64,000 nucleotides of DNA. It comes from Aerococcus urinaeequi (lineage in GTDB: Bacteria > Bacillota > Bacilli > Lactobacillales > Aerococcaceae). The stretch spans positions 1,949,340 through 2,013,339 of the forward strand of contig NZ_CP014162.1 in the NCBI RefSeq assembly GCF_001543205.1. Reading direction: 5' to 3'. Position numbers and translations under genes: made by a program. Below, in pieces: positions 57,945 to 64,000 of this stretch (position 1 is the first letter of the stretch; the number at the start of each line of letters is the position of its first letter). Below the pieces are notes generated by a model. The model was not told the origin of the DNA. It ran no database searches and worked only from the letters and a program-made list of their open reading frames with translations.

Positions 57945-60023
57945 TTAAGCTTCTACTGCTTCACCTTTTTGCACGTCTTCTTCATAGTCACCGTTTGGAC
58001 AAACGATTTGTTTACCACCACGGATTTTCTTTTCAACCAAGTAATGGTCACATTTTGGACATGCACGAGCGACTGGTTTGTTCCAGTCAGTAAAGTCACA
58101 GTCTGGGTATCTAGAGCAACCGTAGAAGATACGATTTTTCTTCGATTTACGTTCAACTACTTGACCTTCATGACATTTCGGACAAGTTACACCGATTTCT
58201 TTCACAATAGCTTCGGTGTGGCGACAGTCTGGGAAGTTGGCGCAGGCATAGAATTTCCCGAAACGACCCATTTTAATGACCATTTCACCGCCATCGACAG
58301 GACATTTAAAGCCAGCTGGTTCATCTTTGATTTCAATTTTTTCCATTTCCACTTCAGCTTTTTCCAGCTCTTTATGGAATGGTTTAAAGAAGGCATCGAT
58401 AACTTCAACCCATTCTTTTTGGTCCGTTTCGATTTCATCTAATTCTTTTTCAAGATCAGCTGTAAATGACGTATCCACGATTTCTGGGAAGAATTCAGCA
58501 ATCATCTTATCAACAATTTCACCTAGTTCAGTTGGTTCAAATCGTTTGGCTTCTAATTTTACGTAGTAGCGCTTGATCAGTGTTTCGATGGTTGGTGAGT
58601 ATGTTGACGGACGGCCAACGCCATCTTCTTCTAGTTTCTTGATTAAAGAAGCCTCAGTATAGCGAGCTGGTGGTTGGGTGAAGTGTTGACTTGGTTCTAA
58701 GTCTTTAGACTTCACTGTTTCACCGTTAACTAATTCCGGTAAGATATTATCTTTGTTGTTGGCTTCTGTATAAACTTTTTGGTAACCTTCAAACTTAATT
58801 TTAGAACCATTTGCTCTAAAAGTCGCTTGATTTTGTACCAAATCAGCAGATACAGTGTCATAGATGGCAGGTGCCATTTGACTGGCCATAAAACGAGACC
58901 AAATCAATGAATATAAGCGGAATTGATCACGAGATAAGTAATCTTTAACAGCATCCGGTGTCCGGTCAGCTGATGAAGGACGAATAGCTTCATGGGCATC
59001 TTGAGACCCTTGGGCTTTCTTGCTTGCTGGTTGGTAACCTAAGTATTCCTTACCATAAGTATTGGTAATATATGCTTTTGCACCAGCTTTAGCTGAATCA
59101 GAGATACGGGTTGAATCGGTACGCATATAAGTAATCAAACCTACTGGCGCTCCGCTACCTAGTTTGATTCCTTCATATAGTTGTTGGGCCACCATCATAG
59201 TTTTACGGGTTCGGAAGTTTAATTTTTTCGCCGCTTCTTGTTGCATTGATGACGTGGTAAAAGGTTTTTGCGGATTACGCTTACGTTCCTTTTCCGTCAC
59301 GTTTTCAACAGTGAAGTCTTGGGTTTTAATTTCGGCCATAAACGCTTTAACATCCGCTTCGTTTTTCAAATCAAGTTTTTTACCCTTGAATTTTGAAGCG
59401 TTAGCTTTAAAGGTCTTACGCTCTTTAATAAATGACCCTTCAACTGTCCAGTACTCTTCAGGTTTGAAAGCACGGATTTCATTTTCCCGGTTGATAATCA
59501 TATGTAAAGCAACGGATTGTACCCGACCAGCAGATAAACCTTTCTTCACTTTCTTCCATAACATTGGGGATAAATTGTAACCTACTAAGCGGTCTAACAC
59601 ACGACGTGCTTGTTGAGCGTCTACTAGGTCCATATTTATTGGACGAGGGTTTGCGATTGCCTCTTTAACAGCTTCTTTGGTTACCTCATTATAGGTTACA
59701 CGGATTGGGTCTTCAGGGTTTAAGCCTAAGATGTGGGCTAAATGGAAGGCAATTGCTTCCCCTTCTCGGTCCGGGTCACTCGCAAGAAAGACTTTTTCAG
59801 CTTTCTTTGCATCTTTACGTAACTCTTTGATTAAAGGCCCTTTACCACGGATGTTGATGTAGTCCGGTTCATAGTCATTTTCAATATCAATTCCCATACG
59901 CGATTTTGGTAAATCACGTAGATGACCTTTGCTGGCTACAACTCTATAATTTCTGCCTAAGTACTTATCTATAGTTTTGGCTTTCGTCGGAGATTCTACG
60001 ATTACTAAATATTTATATGCCAA
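57945..60023 (-). CDS. topA: DNA topoisomerase I
   Basis: Type IA topoisomerase that relaxes negative supercoils. TOPRIM motif [11 protein letters not shown] at the N-terminus, DPDREGEAI near residue 90, active Tyr in [11 protein letters not shown] near 307. The C-terminus has three zinc-ribbon-like Cys clusters (CPVDGG...CANFPDC, CPKCHEG...CSRYPDC, CPKCDHY); the last is incomplete, with one Cys pair and a lone later Cys. The start is probably TTG 60023, seven bases after AAGGAG; a TTG at 60029 is too close to that site. 692 residues. Confidence 0.95.
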   Translation of the reverse strand: MAYKYLVIVESPTKAKTIDKYLGRNYRVVASKGHLRDLPKSRMGIDIENDYEPDYINIRGKGPLIKELRKDAKKAEKVFLASDPDREGEAIAFHLAHILGLNPEDPIRVTYNEVTKEAVKEAIANPRPINMDLVDAQQARRVLDRLVGYNLSPMLWKKVKKGLSAGRVQSVALHMIINRENEIRAFKPEEYWTVEGSFIKERKTFKANASKFKGKKLDLKNEADVKAFMAEIKTQDFTVENVTEKERKRNPQKPFTTSSMQQEAAKKLNFRTRKTMMVAQQLYEGIKLGSGAPVGLITYMRTDSTRISDSAKAGAKAYITNTYGKEYLGYQPASKKAQGSQDAHEAIRPSSADRTPDAVKDYLSRDQFRLYSLIWSRFMASQMAPAIYDTVSADLVQNQATFRANGSKIKFEGYQKVYTEANNKDNILPELVNGETVKSKDLEPSQHFTQPPARYTEASLIKKLEEDGVGRPSTYSPTIETLIKRYYVKLEAKRFEPTELGEIVDKMIAEFFPEIVDTSFTADLEKELDEIETDQKEWVEVIDAFFKPFHKELEKAEVEMEKIEIKDEPAGFKCPVDGGEMVIKMGRFGKFYACANFPDCRHTEAIVKEIGVTCPKCHEGQVVERKSKKNRIFYGCSRYPDCDFTDWNKPVARACPKCDHYLVEKKIRGGKQIVCPNGDYEEDVQKGEAVEA

Positions 60024-60218
60024 CGACAAGCTCCTTTCTGATATCCATTTCTAAATCGCTTTACATATTATGCTAGAAGAATAGCTTTTGTCAAATATGA
60101 AAATTAATAGCTACAAATGAATATATAACCTAAAGATAAAATAAGCAAGCAATATATGCACAATTTATATAGAAGAAAGTTGTTTGTTGGCAAATTCAAA
60201 GGTAAAAATTAAGTTTTT

Positions 60219-61139
60219 CTATACATTGAAAAATAAGTCGCGCAATATTTCTGAAGCCTGTAATGCCGGTGTGGCACCGTAGTAAATTAATTGGTTGGTC
60301 CCTGCAGATAAAGGGTTCGAAATAGGCCCTGGCACTGCAAAAACCAGTCTATTTTCTTGTAAGGCATAATTAGCCGTTATTAAAGAACCAGATTTTTCTG
60401 CCGCCTCAATAACCATCGTCGCTTGACTGAGTCCGGCAATAGTTAGATTTCGGTAAGGGAAATGCCAGGGTTGAATTTTAGCGTGGTTGGGTAGCGGTGA
60501 AACGAGTAAATGGTCATGGGCAATTTTTGCCTGCAATTTGTGGTGTTCACTCGGGTATGAAGTCAGCAAGCCCGTCCCGATAACCGCAATGGTTTCGCCC
60601 CCAGACATGGCTGCTTGGTGGGTATAGGCATCCACCCCTTTGGCTAAACCAGAGACAATGACCACGGCTTCACTTAATTCAGGGATTAGCTGGTCAATAG
60701 CTGCTTTACCGTAGACAGACATCTTTCTTGATCCTACAACAGCCATAGCAGGTTTTTGAAAAATAGCTAAATCACCTTGACAAAATAAAACTAAATTAGG
60801 TTGGTAGGTTTGCAGTAAGGCCTTTGGATATGTTTGCGTACTAAGGATGGTCACCGGATGAATATGGTACCTTTTGTACAATTTTCTAAAATAAGCAAGT
60901 GAATACTTTTGCTTAAATCGCCCCCAGGCCTTTAATTTTTGCGTATCTTGGATTCCATGAATATGCCTGTCTAAGTCTTCAACACTAGTCACTTGGGCTT
61001 GAATGATATCGGCCAATTCCCGGTAGGTAAATACACCAGATTCAAAGGCATAAACCAGCATAGATTCTGTCATAGCTAAAACATCTTCCTCATTTTTAAG
61101 CATCATATCCATATATGGATTTTCAATTTCAAATAACAC
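60219..61139 (-). CDS. dprA: DNA-processing protein DprA
   Basis: DprA/Smf of 306 residues, which loads RecA on incoming single strands in transformation. Rossmann fold motifs: VVGSRKMSVYGK near residue 137, VSGLAKGVDAYTHQAA near 166, VIGTGL near 189 and FPYRNLTIAGLS near 223. Start is GTG 61139 with AGGGGTGG directly upstream; internal ATGs lack a ribosome site. An inverted repeat covers that ribosome site (61142-61178). No other competence gene is in the window. It lies downstream of rnhB as in many Firmicutes. Confidence 0.93.
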   Translation of the reverse strand: MLFEIENPYMDMMLKNEEDVLAMTESMLVYAFESGVFTYRELADIIQAQVTSVEDLDRHIHGIQDTQKLKAWGRFKQKYSLAYFRKLYKRYHIHPVTILSTQTYPKALLQTYQPNLVLFCQGDLAIFQKPAMAVVGSRKMSVYGKAAIDQLIPELSEAVVIVSGLAKGVDAYTHQAAMSGGETIAVIGTGLLTSYPSEHHKLQAKIAHDHLLVSPLPNHAKIQPWHFPYRNLTIAGLSQATMVIEAAEKSGSLITANYALQENRLVFAVPGPISNPLSAGTNQLIYYGATPALQASEILRDLFFNV

Positions 61140-61141
61140 AA

Positions 61142-61178
61142 AACCACCCCTTTACATGTATATACGTAGGAGGTGGTT
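61142..61178 (-). promoter_or_regulatory. Hairpin overlapping the dprA ribosome site
   Basis: AACCACC and GGTGGTT (genomic 61172-61178 and 61142-61148) form a perfect 7-bp stem, extended by partial pairs, whose 3' arm is the dprA ribosome site. It could limit dprA translation or act as an attenuator after rnhB. Confidence 0.45.
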
Positions 61179-61206
61179 GAAATTGACCATTTAGATTGAT
61201 TGATTT

Positions 61207-62016
61207 TTATACATAATTTTTCACTGGCGCAAAAGTCTTGCGGTGAATTGGACTTGGACCGTATTTTTCTAGGCCATCTAGGTGTTGTTTAGTCCCATAC
61301 CCAGCATTGGCTTCAAAGCCATAACCTGGATATAAGTCTGCGTATTCTGCCATCAATTTATCCCGGTATTCCTTAGCATAAATGGAGGCTGCTGCAATGG
61401 CATAAACTGTCGCGTCGCCCTTGATAATGGCCTCTTGCGGCGCCTTCTTGTAGTCATTCAAATGGACAGCATCGACCAAGACATAATCAGGAGCCGGATG
61501 TAATTGATCTAAAGCAGATATCATGGCGTGCTTTGTAGCAATTAAAATGTTGGTTTGGTCAATTTCTTCAGCAGTTTGGATCCCGATTGTTTTTGCGATA
61601 GCATATTTTTCAATATCTGCCACCAATGCTTGGCGTTTTGTATGGGATAACTGTTTAGAGTCATTAAAGTAGACAGGAGGCATGTCACTAGGCAAAATAA
61701 CGGCACTAGTGACAACGGGCCCGGCTAACGGACCACGTCCCACTTCATCTACCCCAGCAATCAATTGGTAGCCTTGTTGACGCAATTCGTTTTCTCGTGT
61801 TTTAAGCTGTTCAATCTGGTCTAAGATGGCTTGTTGCTTAACTATGGCCTTGTCATAGCGTAATAAGGCGTTTTGCACCCCTTTGCGGCTATCTTCTCGT
61901 AAGGCCTGTACGTAGACTGGATCAACCTCACTTGAGGCCAAGTAGGCTTGAATTTGGCCGATTTTTAAATTACCTAAGTCAGCGAGGTCAAAGGCTGTCT
62001 TTTTCTCCTCAGTCAT
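61207..62016 (-). CDS. rnhB: Ribonuclease HII
   Basis: RNase HII of 269 residues, which removes ribonucleotides from DNA. The core starts near residue 85 with GVDEVGRGPLAGPVVT (catalytic Asp-Glu), and DYVLVDAVHL near 180 carries another catalytic Asp. A ~75-residue N-terminal extension is normal for Firmicutes RnhB. The ATG follows the rbgA stop with no gap. Confidence 0.95.
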   Translation of the reverse strand: MTEEKKTAFDLADLGNLKIGQIQAYLASSEVDPVYVQALREDSRKGVQNALLRYDKAIVKQQAILDQIEQLKTRENELRQQGYQLIAGVDEVGRGPLAGPVVTSAVILPSDMPPVYFNDSKQLSHTKRQALVADIEKYAIAKTIGIQTAEEIDQTNILIATKHAMISALDQLHPAPDYVLVDAVHLNDYKKAPQEAIIKGDATVYAIAAASIYAKEYRDKLMAEYADLYPGYGFEANAGYGTKQHLDGLEKYGPSPIHRKTFAPVKNYV

Positions 62017-62892
62017 TTAATCACTTACCTCAATATTTTCTGAAATTTGGTATTCTTCAATCCGGTCTAGGGTCATGCGGCCCAATTTACCGTCTCGATA
62101 GTCACGGATAATCTTGTCTGAAGCGCGGTCGTAGTCTTCTAACATGCCCATACGCTTGGTTAAGGCCATCAGTAGGTCAGGATAAGGCGGATGGACGTCT
62201 TCGGCATTGATTGGGTAGTGGTTGCTGATGGCATCCGGGTAATGATGTAGGAAGAATTCTAGGGCGAATAAAGCCACATCATCCTTGTAGAAATGGGTGT
62301 CTTTAATCCCACCAGTTAGGGCCAATTTGTCAGCTACTTCTTGGTCTTCAAATTTCGGCCATAAAATACCTGGTGTGTCCAAAAGTTCAAAATCTTTATC
62401 TATTTTAATCCATTGTTGGCCTTTAGTAACCCCTGGTTTATTCCCTACTTGGGCTTTCTTTTGCTTGGTAAACTGGTTGATAAAGGTTGATTTACCAACG
62501 TTTGGAATCCCGATAACCATTACTCGGATCGACTTGTGTAGAATACCTTTGTTGCGCCATTTGTCTTGGATGTCTTGGGTGAAATCTTTTAGGGCTTGGC
62601 GGAAAATTTTCATGTCCCCTAATTTTTTAGAATCCAAAGCAATGGCCAATTTGTTTTCACCGCTCAGAGCTTTGACCCACTCTTTGGTTTGTTGGGGGTC
62701 GGCCAAATCTTGTTTATTTAAAACAATCATGTGGCGTTTATTTTTAATGATTTCATCTAACATGGGGTTCATGCTGGCTGTTGGAATACGAGCGTCCCTA
62801 ATTTCAAGGACGATATCTACAGCGCTCAGTTGACTTTGAACCTCTTTTTTTGCCTTAGCCATATGGCCAGGATACCATTGAATATGTGCCAT
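62017..62892 (-). CDS. rbgA: Ribosome biogenesis GTPase RbgA (YlqF)
   Basis: Circularly permuted GTPase of 291 residues for late 50S assembly. The G motifs occur in permuted order: NKQD (G4) near residue 59, GIPNVGKSTFIN (G1) near 128 and DTPG (G3) near 172. The N-terminal HWYPGHMAKAKK is the RbgA hallmark. ATG has AAGGAG 8 bases upstream. First gene of rbgA-rnhB(-dprA). Confidence 0.95.
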   Translation of the reverse strand: MAHIQWYPGHMAKAKKEVQSQLSAVDIVLEIRDARIPTASMNPMLDEIIKNKRHMIVLNKQDLADPQQTKEWVKALSGENKLAIALDSKKLGDMKIFRQALKDFTQDIQDKWRNKGILHKSIRVMVIGIPNVGKSTFINQFTKQKKAQVGNKPGVTKGQQWIKIDKDFELLDTPGILWPKFEDQEVADKLALTGGIKDTHFYKDDVALFALEFFLHHYPDAISNHYPINAEDVHPPYPDLLMALTKRMGMLEDYDRASDKIIRDYRDGKLGRMTLDRIEEYQISENIEVSD

Positions 62893-62911
62893 GGTTAAGC
62901 TCCTTTCATGT

Positions 62912-62941
62912 AAAAAAGTTGGCTAAGTACGCCAACTTTTT
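62912..62941. terminator. Terminator after lepB
   Basis: AAAAAGTTGGC and its exact complement around a 7-base loop, between lepB and rbgA; symmetrical, so it acts in either direction. Confidence 0.9.
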
Positions 62942-62986
62942 AATGCATATTTGCTACTGTTTTTACATCTCAAATCTATTTTTACT

Positions 62987-63547
62987 TTATTGTACACTAC
63001 CGAAGTCGGAAAATGGCCAATATCTAAAGTGGGTAGTTCCTTCCACGCTATCTGCATCAATAAAGCCGAAGTAACGTGAGTCATGAGACACTTCACGGTT
63101 GTCTCCTAATACGAAGTACATACCTTCTGGGACAGTTGTTTCACCGGTAATTTCTTCAAGTGTGAAGTCATTAGTGAAAGTAGAATCATCTGGGAATCGT
63201 TCAAAGTAGTCTTCTTTAATAGAATCTAAATAAGGCTCATCAATTGCTTCGTCGTTGATATATAAAACATCATCTTCGTATTCAATCGTGTCACCTGGAA
63301 CCCCAATAATCCGTTTCACATACTCGTCGCCAGACCCATCTGGTGCAGGGAAAACGACAATATCTGACTGGTCAATATCATCCGTTAAACTTAGGACAAA
63401 CCGGTCCCCATCTATCATTGTGTTAGCCATCGAATCGCCGTCTACTCTAAAGGGATAGAAGAAATATGTTCTAACCACCCAGAAGATAACAAGTGCGATC
63501 ACAACTGAAATCACAACTAAAAATACTTCATCAAAAAACTTTTTCAT
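62987..63547 (-). CDS. lepB: Signal peptidase I
   Basis: Type I signal peptidase, 186 residues, with one N-terminal membrane helix and an outside catalytic domain. Catalytic Ser is in DGDSMANTM near residue 36, Lys in YVKRIIGVPGD near 79, and GDNREVSHDSRYFG is the conserved box E. I choose ATG 63547, 9 bases after AAAGGA; a GTG start at 63565 would place six more residues over that site. Confidence 0.93.
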   Translation of the reverse strand: MKKFFDEVFLVVISVVIALVIFWVVRTYFFYPFRVDGDSMANTMIDGDRFVLSLTDDIDQSDIVVFPAPDGSGDEYVKRIIGVPGDTIEYEDDVLYINDEAIDEPYLDSIKEDYFERFPDDSTFTNDFTLEEITGETTVPEGMYFVLGDNREVSHDSRYFGFIDADSVEGTTHFRYWPFSDFGSVQ

Positions 63548-63641
63548 AAGGTCAATCCTTTTCACTGGGTTCTATTACCCATTCTTTTAGCATAGTCATT
63601 TGTACCTATGGCACCCTACTATTTTAGCGCTTTTGTCCTTA

Positions 63642-64000
63642 TTATTCCAGAACTTCTACTGCTTTGTCTAGCTGGGTGTCATTACTAGCGATTAATGCTT
63701 GGATAGCCGAAATCATGGCGCTTGCTGTTTCCGTATCAATCACACCTGTTTCAGCGAGTCCTTGATCCGCTTGGAAAGCTAGCACAGCACTAGTTGTATC
63801 CTCTGCAAAAACAGCATCCGCTTGGCTATCTTGGTAGCCTAAAGCCACTAGAATTGCTTCAATATTTTGAATCGCTTCTGAAACATCGCCCTCTTGGTAA
63901 GTTTGGCTCGTATCAATTAAGGTTAGAGATGCATAATCTGGTAAGCTAGCATCAACATCCGGCGTTACCCCTGTTTCATTTATCCAAGTACCATCTGGTG
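63642..64000 (-). CDS. S41-family (CtpA-like) peptidase with peptidoglycan-binding C-terminus (5' truncated)
   Basis: The frame is open to the right edge, so only the last 119 residues are present. They begin with PDGTWINETGVTPDV, the characteristic end of the S41 protease domain, then continue into a ~65-residue PG_binding_1-type helical module (AILVALGYQ...AVLAFQADQGLAETGVID). CtpA/CtpB-like processing proteases of Firmicutes with this tail are secreted and act near the cell wall. The catalytic Ser-Lys pair lies outside the window. Confidence 0.85.
   Translation of the reverse strand, partial: PDGTWINETGVTPDVDASLPDYASLTLIDTSQTYQEGDVSEAIQNIEAILVALGYQDSQADAVFAEDTTSAVLAFQADQGLAETGVIDTETASAMISAIQALIASNDTQLDKAVEVLE

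Noticed and set aside
57924..58442. Long open frame antisense to the end of topA
   Set aside because: Low-complexity composition (Phe/Thr-rich), no ribosome site, and topA on the other strand is certain.
62297..62833. Open frame of about 178 codons antisense to rbgA
   Set aside because: It mirrors the codon pattern of rbgA; no recognisable motif or ribosome site.

Overview
The window looks like chromosomal DNA of a low-GC Gram-positive bacterium of the order Lactobacillales. An Aerococcus-like member of the Aerococcaceae is my best guess, but it is not proven. Supporting signs are AT-rich DNA with AGGAGG-type ribosome sites, lipobox lipoproteins, an H2O2-forming type glycerol-phosphate oxidase beside glpK and glpF, a Streptococcus-like msm sugar operon, cre-like sites, and the housekeeping blocks parE-parC / plsY and topA-xerC. 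No rRNA, tRNA, CRISPR array, insertion sequence or prophage was seen.

Left part (1-11.2 kb): a heterodimeric ABC exporter (first gene cut by the window edge); a convergent protein with an HEPN-like motif and a CBS pair; two tandem amino-acid-binding lipoproteins, each with its own duplicated promoter; then an operon of MmgE/PrpD protein, aspartase/fumarase-superfamily lyase, GNAT acetyltransferase, permease and ATPase. By content and protein lengths this matches the Bacillus yxe cluster for S-(2-succino)cysteine breakdown, in the variant where a C-S lyase replaces the monooxygenase. A strongly expressed nitroreductase follows.

Sugar island (11.2-26.6 kb): an AraC-type regulator, alpha-galactosidase, MsmEFG transporter, sucrose phosphorylase, MsmK ATPase, a dexB glucan-1,6-alpha-glucosidase broken by one in-frame TAA, a GalR-type LacI regulator, galK, galT and an esterase. 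Raffinose-type sugars would be imported, split to galactose and sucrose, and sent to galactose-1-P, glucose-1-P and fructose. An 18-bp operator-like element is shared by the alpha-galactosidase and galK promoters, which links the two units.

Middle (26.6-40.6 kb): chorismate mutase, D-serine ammonia-lyase, a GPH-type symporter; an acyl-CoA dehydrogenase-etfB-etfA-Crp/Fnr operon with an FNR-like box about 42 bp upstream of its predicted start; a SatD/DUF3307 pair; an unusual dicarboxylate-family symporter coupled to an ATP-grasp ligase; and a lone tyrosine recombinase next to a dif/lox-shaped inverted repeat.

Right part (40.6-64 kb): mostly core genes on the minus strand: glpF, glpO, glpK, trkH-trkA, ppaC, an aldo/keto reductase, a thiolase, parC-parE, xerC, topA, dprA, rnhB, rbgA, lepB and the C-terminus of a CtpA-like peptidase; plsY is on the plus strand.

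The best candidates for undescribed biology are the SatD/DUF3307 pair (cyclase-fold-like motifs beside a membrane protein with four H/D-x3-H/D pairs), the symporter/ATP-grasp pair, the solitary recombinase with its site, and the FNR-controlled acyl-CoA dehydrogenase/ETF operon. All readings are by eye from the sequence; no alignment or structure search was run.
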